A stretch of DNA of 64,000 bases from Candidatus Nitrosotenuis cloacae (GCF_026768455.1 NZ_JAPPVQ010000006.1:62001-126000); one strand, 5' to 3'; counted from the stretch's first letter, positions 50,884-60,446 are shown. The notes: a model not told the origin generated them from the sequence alone. Translations and numbers: made by a program.

Positions 50884-51048
50884 ATGGGCCTGTTCAAAAA
50901 AAAGTCCGATGAAAACGAGACAAAATGCAAGACATGCGGACTGGAACTCCATGACCCTGAGCGCCTAAAGAGGCACACGAAAAAGGCACACGGACACCTG
51001 CCTGCCAAGAAAATGGATCCTCAGGGCAGCGAAGGCAGCCTCTGGTAA
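50884..51048 (+). CDS. C2H2 zinc-finger mini-protein
   Basis: A 54-residue protein from ATG 50884. CKTCGLELHDPERLKRHTKKAH is a textbook C-x2-C-x12-H-x4-H finger (residues 15-36), preceded by basic GLFKKKSDENE and followed by a Lys/Gly tail. Single C2H2 fingers occur in archaea as nucleic-acid or protein binders. Its stop abuts the convergent gene at 51049. Confidence 0.75.
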   Translation: MGLFKKKSDENETKCKTCGLELHDPERLKRHTKKAHGHLPAKKMDPQGSEGSLW

Positions 51049-51264
51049 TCACTTTAGGTCTTGTTCTTTTATACCGCTGGTCTCTATCTCAAATCTCAGC
51101 GGTGCCGGAAGATCCGCATACGCCTTTTCTATCAAAACCTTGATCTGGTCGTCTGGCACTTGGACCTTTCTTAGAAGGTTTCCGCGCTGGTGCGCAAACG
51201 CATTCTTCCAGAATCTGGCCCCGTCGAACGTCCCAATCTTTGGCAGGTACTTTGAAGACCTCAA
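51049..51264 (-). CDS. 71-residue unrecognised protein
   Basis: ATG 51264 to TGA 51049. RSSKYLPKIGTFDGARFWKNAFAHQRGNLLRKVQVPDDQIKVLIEKAYADLPAPLRFEIET is a mixed, well-composed soluble sequence with basic N-terminal half, unlike random translation. No family recognised. Converges exactly on the C2H2 gene. Confidence 0.55.
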   Translation of the reverse strand: MRSSKYLPKIGTFDGARFWKNAFAHQRGNLLRKVQVPDDQIKVLIEKAYADLPAPLRFEIETSGIKEQDLK

Positions 51265-51324
51265 GTTCCTCTGGCTTTATCTTTCCTCATTAAAAACACT
51301 CACACAGACGTGATTTTTGCGGTA

Positions 51325-51447
51325 TCAGGGATAAACTGCAGCCTCTGTGAAGCTAGGCAGGCCATAAGTGCACTCTATGGAGCAATATTTCGTGTCCGGT
51401 GGCATGTTTGACAAGTCTTTTCCGCATGTCTTGCATCTGCCTTCCAT
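51325..51447 (-). CDS. 40-residue Cys4 zinc-finger mini-protein
   Basis: ATG 51447 to TGA 51325. MEGRCKTCGKDLSNMPPDTKYCSIECTYGLP shows CxxC-x13-CxxxC spacing, like the small FCS/TRASH-type zinc fingers found in archaea and ribosome-associated proteins. Function unknown; it belongs to the mini-protein run of this region. Confidence 0.65.
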   Translation of the reverse strand: MEGRCKTCGKDLSNMPPDTKYCSIECTYGLPSFTEAAVYP

Positions 51448-51535
51448 GAGTGTGTGTCATTTTGTAAATCTATAATCTGATCTTATTTTGAAATGAACAT
51501 ACAGCATGATGGTCTTACGCTCATAACTTTACGTT

Positions 51536-53053
51536 CTACGACAAAAAGCCGAACAGTCCGGAGCCTATTGCGGAAAACGCGCTTCCGATCTGATCAAAAA
51601 TGCTCTTTTCTTCCTTCTCCTTACTGTACTTGATTTCCGGCGGCTCTTGTACTACTTTTTGTGGGTGCTCTATTTTCACCGGCTCTGGTTTTTCTGTCTC
51701 ATCCTTGTGGAGCTCTACGTATTTTGCCCTTACCTTCTCAAGATTGTTCTGAGCTACTGAAAATGTCGGATCATCTTCTAGAATCGAATTGTAGACTGTG
51801 ATCGCCTTGTCAATCTCCCCAAGATGCACCAGCGCATTTGCCTTGTTGTTCAGCGCCGGCATATATTCTGGGTCTATCTCCAGTGCGGATTCATAATACG
51901 CAATTGCCATCTCGTACTGACCCATCTTTGATAGTGCGGCCCCCTTGTTGGCATAGATCTCCGCCCGTTCCGGATTTTCAATCAATGCCTTGTCAAAATA
52001 TGATATTGCCTGATCGTATTTGCACAGTCTCATGAGAGCAGGACCCATTCCATCGTAGTATGCTATCGAATCTGCAAGCTCGCTTGCGTCGCAGTTTAGC
52101 GTGATCTCGTTTAGCATTATTCCCAACTGCTTGTCCTCAACTGAGAGATTGTCCGTAATGCGAGGCTCTGGTTCTATCTGCCTTGCCGGCTCCTGTCTTG
52201 GCTCGGGTTTCGGGATTGGCTCAGCTTTCGGCGTTGTCTTTGGCTCAGCCTTTGCCGGCTGATACGTCTCTGCCTTTTTTGGTGCAGGCTTTGACTCGTC
52301 TTGTTTTACGACTATCTGCGGTTGCACTGGAGTATCAGCTTTTGGTGCAGTCTGAGGCGCATTTACAAAATCAAATGTCGTGATCAGCTTTGTGTTTGCA
52401 TAGTGAGCCTTTACCGAGTATGTTCCGGCCGTCTTGAAGTTAACTCCCTCCTTTGCCAGAAACGACGTGGAGAATCTGAGATCAGGCCCGATATTTGCAA
52501 TGTAAAATCCACCGGGGGAGTCGTCCGGATTGTGTATTCCGATCAGGACGGTCGGCTCGGAGACTGCAGACACTGCGCCCGATATCGTGACGAAATCGTC
52601 GTTTTTGTACGACTTTTTGTCCGTGTCCAAGGCTACAACCTTCGGAATTGTCTGCGGAATCTCCGGGACAAGATCCGGCACATCGTCTGCTATGACGTCA
52701 AATGTGGTATATGCACTGTCCTGACCGTACTCTACTGTAATCAGATAGACGCCGGATTTGTCGTAGAATGCAGAATCAAGCGTTATTATCTTCGTAAATG
52801 TGCCGTCCCCGTCAATCTCTATGTTGTTTGCAGACAGGATCTCCCCATCCGGATCAAAGATGCTCATTGCGACCACCGGCATCTTCCAGTTCTCTACGTA
52901 TCCTGAAACCACCATGGTATCATCCGTGAAATACTCGACGTTGTCTGTTTCCACGATGATGGAAACACCTTCTGCAAATATTGGAATTGTGACAAACAGT
53001 AGCAACAGTAATACTAGAACTGGTGGTAGTAGCTGTCCTCGTCTGAGGCTCAA
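51536..53053 (-). CDS. Secreted Ig-like and TPR protein
   Basis: About 505 residues starting at TTG 53053 (MSLRRGQLLPPVLVLLLLLF, a good signal peptide); the frame is open to 53173 but the extra 40 residues add nothing recognisable. Two Ig-like domains follow (VETDNVEYFTDDTMVVSGYV and ALDTDKKSYKNDDFVTISGA starts). A Pro/Lys/Glu-rich linker (repeated KPAPK-like units) precedes three TPR repeats (AIYANKGAALSKMGQYEMAIAYYESALEIDP type). A hydrophobic Gly/Phe end (AFSAIGSGLFGFLS) could tether it. It probably mediates protein contacts at the cell surface. Confidence 0.8.
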   Translation of the reverse strand: MSLRRGQLLPPVLVLLLLLFVTIPIFAEGVSIIVETDNVEYFTDDTMVVSGYVENWKMPVVAMSIFDPDGEILSANNIEIDGDGTFTKIITLDSAFYDKSGVYLITVEYGQDSAYTTFDVIADDVPDLVPEIPQTIPKVVALDTDKKSYKNDDFVTISGAVSAVSEPTVLIGIHNPDDSPGGFYIANIGPDLRFSTSFLAKEGVNFKTAGTYSVKAHYANTKLITTFDFVNAPQTAPKADTPVQPQIVVKQDESKPAPKKAETYQPAKAEPKTTPKAEPIPKPEPRQEPARQIEPEPRITDNLSVEDKQLGIMLNEITLNCDASELADSIAYYDGMGPALMRLCKYDQAISYFDKALIENPERAEIYANKGAALSKMGQYEMAIAYYESALEIDPEYMPALNNKANALVHLGEIDKAITVYNSILEDDPTFSVAQNNLEKVRAKYVELHKDETEKPEPVKIEHPQKVVQEPPEIKYSKEKEEKSIFDQIGSAFSAIGSGLFGFLS

Positions 53054-53230
53054 TTCTGATTGCCGTGACCTAAATTTTGTATTTAACAATCTCGTATAAT
53101 TTGTACCTGTTTCTTTTATCTGTCCAAATTCGATCATACTCGACAGGTCAGGAACGTGCTTAGCTTGGCTCATAAACTGGAAAGATCACGATCACAAGGC
53201 TTATTGTACGTAAAATACAACTCCGCATGT

Positions 53231-53617
53231 TTGAATCGCATCATGCTCCTCAGCTGTGCGGCGCTGCTGTGTGTCTGCCTTGTCTCTGACAAGGCGTTTG
53301 CAAAGGAGTTTACCATCAATCTTAAAGAATCGCTCACCGTGGATTCTAACGACAAAAAACCGCAGGACTCCAAGAACAAGGATGCAAAAAAACAAACAAA
53401 GGACACCAAAGCAAAGGTTGTAAAAAAGACAGTCAAAGACAAGGGCGCAAAAAAAGATACCAATCTTGACAAAAAGGATCCAGCAAAGAAGGCAAAGCCC
53501 GACAAGGCAAAAACCGCCAAGGACATAAAGGAAAAATCCGTGAAACCAAAGCCGCTCAAGACGCCAAGCAAGACAAAACATGATGCGGCAAAGAATTCTA
53601 TTAGTAACGTACGATAA
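53231..53617 (+). CDS. Lys-rich low-complexity secreted protein
   Basis: About 128 residues from TTG 53231 with a lipoprotein-like signal (IMLLSCAALLCVCLVSDKAFAK). The mature part is almost entirely Lys/Asp/Ala/Thr/Pro repeats (KDAKKQTKDTKAKVVKKTVKDK...). Such highly cationic tails bind polyanions or nucleic acids, or act as flexible spacers. No fold is expected. The frame is open upstream to 53156. Confidence 0.6.
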   Translation: MNRIMLLSCAALLCVCLVSDKAFAKEFTINLKESLTVDSNDKKPQDSKNKDAKKQTKDTKAKVVKKTVKDKGAKKDTNLDKKDPAKKAKPDKAKTAKDIKEKSVKPKPLKTPSKTKHDAAKNSISNVR

Positions 53618-53629
53618 CCAGAATAACAG

Positions 53630-54403
53630 TTGAAGATCCGCCACGTAAAAAACAGCGACAGGGAACAGGTACTCGCATTCTGCCAGAACACATTCTCATG
53701 GGGTGACTATATCCAAAATGTCTGGGACATGTGGATCAGAAAAGGCATGTTCATTGCAGCCGAGAACAAAAAGACACCCGTTGGAATTTGTCACGCCACA
53801 TTTTCAAAAAACCAGGTCTGGATTGAGGGTCTGCGAGTCAATCCTGATTTCAGGAGGATGCGGTACGCAAGCAGCCTGGTACTATACACAGAAGAGGCAG
53901 CAAAAATGCGCAGATGCAGAATCTCCAGAATGCTCATAGCACAGGAAAACCTTCGTTCCCTCAAGCTTGCCAAGTCGCTTGGATATCGCACCGAGGAAAA
54001 ATGGTGGCTGTACTATGTTGCGCCAAAAAAGAAGGCATCCAAGGCAAGGGTTGCAACAAGATACGTCAAAGACTTGGAAGGCAAAACATTTACCGAGTCG
54101 TGGAAGTGGTACACATTGGACAAAAGCACCATAACAAAACTACTGAGAGAAAAACGAATCATCACGTATGAAAACGCAGTCGGCATATGGAACAAATCCA
54201 AAATAGACAGGGACGTCCTACAGATAGGATATCTGAGCGGGACAACACCGCACATTGCGCAAATACTTCACTTCATCCAGAACAAGGGATACCATCTCAA
54301 GCCAAAGCGCATTCAGATACTTGCGCAGGACGGAATAGCCCTTGTAGGAAAGGATGTGGACAAAAGAATGCAGTTCTGCCTTATGCGAAAGGAGCTACTT
54401 TGA
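53630..54403 (+). CDS. GNAT-family acetyltransferase with C-terminal extension
   Basis: A 257-residue protein from TTG 53630, 12 bp after the Lys-rich gene. The GNAT core has IAAENKKTPVGICHATFSKNQVWIEGLRVNPDFRRMRYASSLVLYTEEAAKMRRCRISRMLIAQENLRSLKLAKSLGY with the acetyl-CoA loop RRMRYAS. The C-terminal 120 residues form a second, less recognisable alpha/beta region. Substrate unknown. It overlaps the convergent helicase gene by 9 bp. Confidence 0.85.
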   Translation: MKIRHVKNSDREQVLAFCQNTFSWGDYIQNVWDMWIRKGMFIAAENKKTPVGICHATFSKNQVWIEGLRVNPDFRRMRYASSLVLYTEEAAKMRRCRISRMLIAQENLRSLKLAKSLGYRTEEKWWLYYVAPKKKASKARVATRYVKDLEGKTFTESWKWYTLDKSTITKLLREKRIITYENAVGIWNKSKIDRDVLQIGYLSGTTPHIAQILHFIQNKGYHLKPKRIQILAQDGIALVGKDVDKRMQFCLMRKELL

Positions 54404-56284
54404 GATTCCCTCACATGCGTCTATGAACCATTTTGGCAGATCTTTTCTCTGGTGGTAAATCATCCTCTCCGCCTTTGAATCAAGGACGTATGTGGTGGCA
54501 TAGTCACCCATGTGTCTTATGCTTCTGCCCGCCATCTGCAGCAGCCTGAATGCGGACTTGAGGAAGTATCTGCGGTGATCCGGCTCAGAATCGTAGATCT
54601 TTTTCATTCTCAAGTCGTCCACGGTGGGATAGTATGGAGCCTTTACTATTATCTGGAATCTGCTGTCGTCGTCCGGCAGGTTGACGCCGGACTCGAGCCC
54701 AGGCGATATCAGAACAGAGTTCTTTGACCTTCTGTGTATCTCTAAAACCTCGTATTTGTCCTGCCCGCGAGACACCGGAAGCAGTCTTCCCCTGTGCTCC
54801 TCTGAGATGTTCTGCAGTATGTGCTCCATCTGAGAGTAACTGGTAAGCAGGATCACGCCCCTCTGCTCCGGGCGGATCTTCAGAATCGTCTCTATCTGGG
54901 ATATGATGCTCTTTGGAAGCGCGTCGGATGCCTCTATGTACTCTGTCTTTAGAAATATGACCTTCCTGTTCTGCAGCGGGATGTTAGAGTCCTCGTCGAT
55001 AAAGTAGATCTCGTCCTCCCTGAAGCCCGTCTCCTTGCAGAACAGTTCACGGTTTATTGTGGCTGACATGAACAGCGTAAGGTCAAAGTCTTGCGTGAGG
55101 CCGTCGATGAACCAGTTTATCTTCCACGGTTTTATCGTCAGTTCGTCAAAGTTGTGGGCCCTCCTGTCGTACTGGCTCTTTGTCTGCACGTCAGTGATGA
55201 TGTAGTTCTGGTCCGACGAGTGCAGCCCCTTCTGGAGTATCTTCATCTTTGTGGAATAGTTCTTCAAATCGTTTAGCACGAAATGGTTCACGAATTTGTG
55301 GTCGTTCTTGCAGTTCACGTGGTCGGTACACTTGAGGAACTCCTTGCTCCTGATGTATTCACGTACCTTGGAGCAGCTTGCGCAGTCGCGGCTCATCTTC
55401 AGTCCGTGACGGATGCAGTGTGCGTGCTTTCTGATGTGGTCCTCGGACTGTAATTCAAGCGTGTGCTCTGCGCACACCTTCAGGGTGGACTGGCGCATCT
55501 TGTAACTTTCAGAAATGGAATCGACGTATTCCCGTATGGACTCTAGCTTGGAGCTTGCGGAAAACTTTGGCATGTCTACTCCTAATATGGCGCCGTAAAA
55601 CCCGGACAGATTGGTTGCAAGCTGACTTGATATCTCCTCGTCCAGCTCATGCGCCTCATCGCAGACCAGAAGCTTTCTCTTTGGCATCTCCTCGTCTGAG
55701 AGCATGTGGGACAGGTACGACGCGTACGAGTATACCGCAAAGCTCGACTTTTTTCCAATCTCTATTTGGTCATAGTACTTGCACTTTCTTGGCATGTCCG
55801 GGCCCTGGATGGACTCGGCAATCGTGCCCTTCTTGGAGATGGTGTAAGACTCGGGATCCGGCTTGTACTGGCAGTCGTTACAGTATCCCTGTGTGCAGTC
55901 AAATATCAGATTGGACTGCTCGCACAAAAACCTCTTCTTTCCGCGAACAGTGTTGATAAAGCCGAACTCGTTTCGGTACTGGTCCTGTAACAGTACGGTG
56001 GATGTGAGAATCGTGGCGGATTTTAGGTATATTGATAGCGCAATTGCAATCCACGATTTGCCAGTCCCGGTGGGCGCAGAAAGGAGGATCTTTTTGTATC
56101 CTGACTCTATTGCGTGCTGGATCTTTTTTATGATATCGCGCTGCTTCTGTGTGGGCTCCTTTCCCGCAAAACTTCCAACCATCTCCAGTGCCTCCATGAG
56201 GGATATGGGCTCCCTGGCCCTTCTTGACTCAATTGACGGCTTTGAGCCTACTGTGACTCTCATTCCGGAGGAATCGAACTGCAA
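54395..56284 (-). CDS. XPD/DinG-like Fe-S DNA helicase with Cys/His-rich insert
   Basis: A 629-residue SF2 helicase. Walker A APTGTGKS is at 70-77, a Fe-S-type Cys set (Cys121, 130, 135, 138 and 168) follows, and the DEAH box is at 209-212. The arch-domain position (about 270-330) contains an unusual set of Cys271, 290, 301, 304, 319, 325 and His274, 287, 289, 293, 322, 329. Motif VI is QMAGRSIRHMGDYA. It is probably a 5'-3' helicase for repair or R-loop/G4 removal. ATG at residue 8 is an alternative start. Confidence 0.9.
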   Translation of the reverse strand: MQFDSSGMRVTVGSKPSIESRRAREPISLMEALEMVGSFAGKEPTQKQRDIIKKIQHAIESGYKKILLSAPTGTGKSWIAIALSIYLKSATILTSTVLLQDQYRNEFGFINTVRGKKRFLCEQSNLIFDCTQGYCNDCQYKPDPESYTISKKGTIAESIQGPDMPRKCKYYDQIEIGKKSSFAVYSYASYLSHMLSDEEMPKRKLLVCDEAHELDEEISSQLATNLSGFYGAILGVDMPKFSASSKLESIREYVDSISESYKMRQSTLKVCAEHTLELQSEDHIRKHAHCIRHGLKMSRDCASCSKVREYIRSKEFLKCTDHVNCKNDHKFVNHFVLNDLKNYSTKMKILQKGLHSSDQNYIITDVQTKSQYDRRAHNFDELTIKPWKINWFIDGLTQDFDLTLFMSATINRELFCKETGFREDEIYFIDEDSNIPLQNRKVIFLKTEYIEASDALPKSIISQIETILKIRPEQRGVILLTSYSQMEHILQNISEEHRGRLLPVSRGQDKYEVLEIHRRSKNSVLISPGLESGVNLPDDDSRFQIIVKAPYYPTVDDLRMKKIYDSEPDHRRYFLKSAFRLLQMAGRSIRHMGDYATTYVLDSKAERMIYHQRKDLPKWFIDACEGISK

Positions 56285-56399
56285 TGATGACTGGCAATCA
56301 TGTTTTCCTTATAACTGTAGATTGAATGAATTTCAGCTAACTGGAGCTCAACGTTGATTCAATGAAATTGTTGATTAACTGTAATGCCATACTGATTTT

Positions 56400-56528
56400 A
56401 TGAAAGCAAAATTCGCAACCTCGTGCATAGCATGCGGTGACAAGATCTCGCCTGGAAAGGAAATATCAAAGAACGATTCAGGCAAGTGGGTTCACAAGCA
56501 CTGCGCGCCAGAAGCAGAACTACTGTAA
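56400..56528 (+). CDS. 42-residue Cys-pair mini-protein
   Basis: ATG 56400 to TAA 56528. SCIACGDKISPGKEIS...WVHKHCAPEAELL contains CxxC and a HxxHC end, a possible single-zinc site resembling a minimal PARP-like or LIM-like knuckle. It lies between the helicase (divergent) and the aldehyde dehydrogenase. Confidence 0.55.
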   Translation: MKAKFATSCIACGDKISPGKEISKNDSGKWVHKHCAPEAELL

Positions 56529-56573
56529 TTCAATACCAATCGTTTTATTTGATTATACACTATACTGTTTGTC

Positions 56574-58145
56574 TTGATTGAAAATGAGAACACTTGGGGC
56601 AGGGCAGTACAGGCCAACTCCACAGACGAGTTTCACAAAAGGTTTGATCAGGCGCTTGAATTACTAAAAAAAGATCTAGGAAAGGCATATCCTCTCATAA
56701 TTGGCGGAAAAAAGATCCAGCCCGAGCAGACATTTGATGTAAGGTCTCCATCGGATACCAGAATTATTCTTGCAAAATTTCCGCTTGCCACAAAGGAGCA
56801 GGCGCAGGAGGCAATCAGGTGCGCAAAGGAGGCGTTCTATGAGTGGGGTCAGAGCCCGTATGAAAATCAGGTGTCGCTGTTCCGCGATGTAGCAGGCCGG
56901 TTTTCGGCACAAAAGTTCAGACTGGCCGCAATAATATCGATGGAAAATGGAAAAAACAGGCTTGAGGCTATGGGCGAAATAGATGAGACAATAGACTTTC
57001 TGAGGTTTTACGCAGACCAGCTTGAGGCAAACCACGGATTCGTCCGGCCCACCAAGAGCGTAAATCCAAACGAAAAGACACAGTCCGTGCTAAAGCCTTA
57101 CGGAGTATGGGGAATAATCCCACCGTTCAACTTTCCGTCGGCAATCGCAATTGGGATGAGCAGCGGCGCACTGATTACGGCAAACACCGTGGTACTAAAG
57201 CCTGCAACCGACACCCCGCTGTCGGCATTTCAGTTTGTCGACATGATATACGACAAAGTCCCGGCAGGCGCAATCAATCTAGTCACCGGCAGGGGAGGAG
57301 TGGTAGGGCAGGCAATAATCGAGGATCCGCGTGTGTCGGGAATAGCATTCACCGGATCAAAAGAAGTGGGGCTGTCTGGATTTAGGACGTTCACAAGAGA
57401 ATCCGCAAAGCCGTTCATCTCCGAGATGGGCGGAAAAAATCCAGTCATAGTGACAGAGTCTGCTGACTTGGAAAAGGCAACAGACGGAGTTCTACGCGCG
57501 GCGTTCGGGTATGGCGGACAGAAATGCAGCGCGTGCTCGCGGGTATATGTGCAAAAAAACATTGCAAACCAGTTCATGGACAAGCTGGTGTCAAAGACCA
57601 AAAATCTGAAGATCGGACTCCCATGGGAGAGGGACACGTACCTAGGACCTGTCATCAACGAGTCTGCAAAATCAAAATATGAAAAGGCAGTTGAGCTTGC
57701 AAGAAAGGACGGCAAGATAGTCTTTGGTGGCTCCGTGCTAAGGGATGGAATGTACCAGAACGGGTATTATGTAGAGCCCACAATAGTCACAGACCTGCCC
57801 AACGACCACTTGCTGGTAAAGGACGAGCTGTTCCTTCCGTTTTTGTGCGTGCAGGAGTTTGAGAGCTTTGACGACGCCATAAGACAGGCAAACGACTCCG
57901 AATACGGCCTCACGGCAGGCATATTCAGCCAGGACAAAAAACAGGTCGACGAGTTCTTTTCAAAGATCGAGGCGGGAGTCACATATGCAAACAGGGCGCA
58001 GAGTGCTACAACTGGAGCAGCGGTTCAGGCGCAGCCGTTCGTAGGGTGGAAGAACTCTGGAATATCCGGCAAGGGAGCAGGCGGCGCATACTACCTGACG
58101 CAATTCCTGCGTGAGCAAACGCAGACCATCTGTAACGAAAGCTGA
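56574..58145 (+). CDS. 1-Pyrroline-5-carboxylate dehydrogenase (RocA/PutA-type ALDH)
   Basis: A 523-residue NAD-dependent aldehyde dehydrogenase from TTG 56574. GIAFTGSKEVG, SEMGGKNPVIV (catalytic Glu) and GYGGQKCSACSR (catalytic Cys) are intact. The long N-terminal extension and C-terminal GAAVQAQPFVGWKNSGISGKGAGG match the L-glutamate-gamma-semialdehyde subgroup. It would oxidise proline- or ornithine-derived P5C to glutamate. Substrate assignment is family inference. A hairpin plus T-tract lies just after the stop. Confidence 0.9.
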   Translation: MIENENTWGRAVQANSTDEFHKRFDQALELLKKDLGKAYPLIIGGKKIQPEQTFDVRSPSDTRIILAKFPLATKEQAQEAIRCAKEAFYEWGQSPYENQVSLFRDVAGRFSAQKFRLAAIISMENGKNRLEAMGEIDETIDFLRFYADQLEANHGFVRPTKSVNPNEKTQSVLKPYGVWGIIPPFNFPSAIAIGMSSGALITANTVVLKPATDTPLSAFQFVDMIYDKVPAGAINLVTGRGGVVGQAIIEDPRVSGIAFTGSKEVGLSGFRTFTRESAKPFISEMGGKNPVIVTESADLEKATDGVLRAAFGYGGQKCSACSRVYVQKNIANQFMDKLVSKTKNLKIGLPWERDTYLGPVINESAKSKYEKAVELARKDGKIVFGGSVLRDGMYQNGYYVEPTIVTDLPNDHLLVKDELFLPFLCVQEFESFDDAIRQANDSEYGLTAGIFSQDKKQVDEFFSKIEAGVTYANRAQSATTGAAVQAQPFVGWKNSGISGKGAGGAYYLTQFLREQTQTICNES

Positions 58146-58166
58146 ACGCCTGTATTGGTTCAATCT

Positions 58167-58196
58167 AGGTTTAATCAAACCTGATATAGTTTTTTG
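58167..58196 (+). terminator. Hairpin with following T-run after the ALDH gene
   Basis: AGGTTT-AATC-AAACCT (58167-58182) folds as a six-bp stem, followed by GATATAG and TTTTTT at about 58190-58195. The combination resembles an intrinsic-type terminator; archaeal termination depends more on U-tracts and aCPSF1, so either element could be used. Confidence 0.5.
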
Positions 58197-58259
58197 ATTA
58201 TCTCATAACCAGATGATCACTGCGCAAAACTTAATTGCAATTTTCAGGGGCGTCACATA

Positions 58260-60446
58260 TTGAACACTAAGCTCCTTATCGGAATAGTAGCAATCATCTC
58301 CGTTGCGGGATCTTTTGGAGTGTTTGTATTCCTGATTCCGACCAGCCAGCCATCTGTTCCATATGTGTTTCCACCAGTAGAGTTTGAGGAACCAAAGCAG
58401 GTCCCTCTGTCGGATTCCCAAGACGTAAAAAAATTCTCCTCGTATGGAGAGATTGAGGAATTCATACTGAATGCACAATCTTCAAGCTATGCATACCCGA
58501 CACACGGTGGGATAAGAGAGCCATTTGTAAGAGTCGATGCACAGTGGAACGGCAGAGAGATGATGGAGACCGACTCTGCACTATCTCCACCGCCGCCAAT
58601 GCAGCCAACCTCATATGAGGACTGGGGCGAGGAATACTCCACTACTAACGTCCAAGTCGAAAACGTCGACGAGCCAGATTTTCTAAAAAATGACAACAAG
58701 TACGCATACATCGTATCGGGGGACAAGCTCACAATAATTGAGGCATACCCGGCAGAATCTGCCAAGATAATACTAAAAATCGGCTTGGACATACCGCAGG
58801 GACAGTACCTGCAGAATATCTTTCTAAACAAGGACAGGTTGGTCGTATTCTATCAGGACCACAAGGAAACGGACTACATACAAGAGTACGGATTTGCCCC
58901 ATCAAAGATGTATTCCGCACTGTCACACGCAGTCATCTTGGACGTATCTGACAAGGAGAACCCGAAGATAGTCAAGGACTATTCCATAAACGGTTACTAC
59001 AACGGCGCAAGGATGATCGGTGACAACGTCTACCTTGTCACAGTAAACGAGGTCAACTATCCAAGACCGATAGTGCCGCTGATTCGCGAGGCATCGGACG
59101 TTATAGTCAGGCCCGACGTGTTCTACTTTGACAACCCGGAACAGTACTACAACTTTAACACGGTAACTGCGTTTGACATATTCGAGGACAGGATAAGCGC
59201 GGAAACATTCCTTATGTCCGGCTCCGGAACAATTTACGTATCTGAAGACAACATCTACATCACATATCAGAAAAATCTCCCATACAACTACTACCAGATG
59301 CAAGAAAAGGACCGATTCCTTACCGCGATACTGCCTGTCATGCCGTCAGATGTGCAGCAAAAGGTGACTGCCATCATGCAGGACAACACAATCTCAGAGC
59401 AGGAAAGATGGGGCAAGGTATCTGATCTGTTGCAGGAGACGTACAACAGGATGTCCCAATCAGAAAAGTCTGCACTTTTTGAAAAGATCCAGGACGCCGT
59501 CTCAAAATACGACGACAAGATCCAGCAGCAGACACTCAAAACGGTGGTGCACAAAATCGCGATGAACGACATTGCGCTAAAATACGTGGCAAAGGCCGAG
59601 GTGCCAGGAAGGCTGCTCAACCAGTTTTCCATGGATGAATCGGGGAACCGCTTTAGGATTGCCACTACCATGGAGTATTACTCATACAAGCCGGTTCTGT
59701 ACAACAACGTGTACGTGCTGGACCCAGGCATGAACATAGTAGGAAGTCTTGAAAAGATCGCCCCAGACGAGTCAATCTATTCCACCAGATTCATGGAGGA
59801 CAGACTGTACATGGTCACATTCAAGAGAATCGATCCGTTCTTTGTAATAGACATGTCCACTGACACCCCGAAGGTGCTTGGCGCGCTAAAGATTCCAGGA
59901 TACTCTAACTACCTGCACCCATATGACGAAAACCACGTAATCGGAATCGGCAAGGACACAAAGGAAAACCAGTACGGGGGAACAGAGGTGCTGGGAGTCA
60001 AGGTTGCACTGTTTGACGTAACCGACGTGACAAATCCTGTGGAACTTGACGTGGAGACCATAGGAAAACAGGGAACCGAGTCAGAAGTATTGTCCGATCA
60101 CAAGGCACTACTCTTTGACAGGGAAAAGAACATACTCTCAATTCCAATCTGGGAGCACAACCAGATGGTGTATGACTCTGGCAGACCATATGTGGAGCCA
60201 AATGTGTGGCGCGGATTCTACGTGTATGGGATAAGCACGGACAGCGGATTTGCACTAAAAGGAAAGGTGGTCCACTCCAATTCGACTGGATACGACTATT
60301 CCATGGCAAGCAGATCGTTTTACATCGGAGACGTTCTGTATACAGTCACGTCAAATTTGATGAAGATGAACGACATCTCGGATCTGCACGAGATAAACCA
60401 GCTGAAGCTTCGAGATGAAGCAAAGATAATTCGGTACATCGACTAG
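58260..60446 (+). CDS. Secreted C-terminal beta-propeller protein
   Basis: A 728-residue exported protein from TTG 58260 with an N-terminal hydrophobic anchor (LLIGIVAIISVAGSFGVFVFLIP). The module YSTTNVQVENVDEPDFLKNDNKYAYIVSGDKLTIIEAYP is the family signature of archaeal secreted proteins with a beta-propeller distantly related to WD40 repeats. Blade-like repeats continue, such as NRLVVFYQD, ARMIGDNVYLVTVNE, GSGTIYVSEDNIYITYQK and RFMEDRLYMVTFKRID. It is probably an extracellular scaffold or enzyme; no catalytic residues are readable. Confidence 0.85.
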   Translation: MNTKLLIGIVAIISVAGSFGVFVFLIPTSQPSVPYVFPPVEFEEPKQVPLSDSQDVKKFSSYGEIEEFILNAQSSSYAYPTHGGIREPFVRVDAQWNGREMMETDSALSPPPPMQPTSYEDWGEEYSTTNVQVENVDEPDFLKNDNKYAYIVSGDKLTIIEAYPAESAKIILKIGLDIPQGQYLQNIFLNKDRLVVFYQDHKETDYIQEYGFAPSKMYSALSHAVILDVSDKENPKIVKDYSINGYYNGARMIGDNVYLVTVNEVNYPRPIVPLIREASDVIVRPDVFYFDNPEQYYNFNTVTAFDIFEDRISAETFLMSGSGTIYVSEDNIYITYQKNLPYNYYQMQEKDRFLTAILPVMPSDVQQKVTAIMQDNTISEQERWGKVSDLLQETYNRMSQSEKSALFEKIQDAVSKYDDKIQQQTLKTVVHKIAMNDIALKYVAKAEVPGRLLNQFSMDESGNRFRIATTMEYYSYKPVLYNNVYVLDPGMNIVGSLEKIAPDESIYSTRFMEDRLYMVTFKRIDPFFVIDMSTDTPKVLGALKIPGYSNYLHPYDENHVIGIGKDTKENQYGGTEVLGVKVALFDVTDVTNPVELDVETIGKQGTESEVLSDHKALLFDREKNILSIPIWEHNQMVYDSGRPYVEPNVWRGFYVYGISTDSGFALKGKVVHSNSTGYDYSMASRSFYIGDVLYTVTSNLMKMNDISDLHEINQLKLRDEAKIIRYID

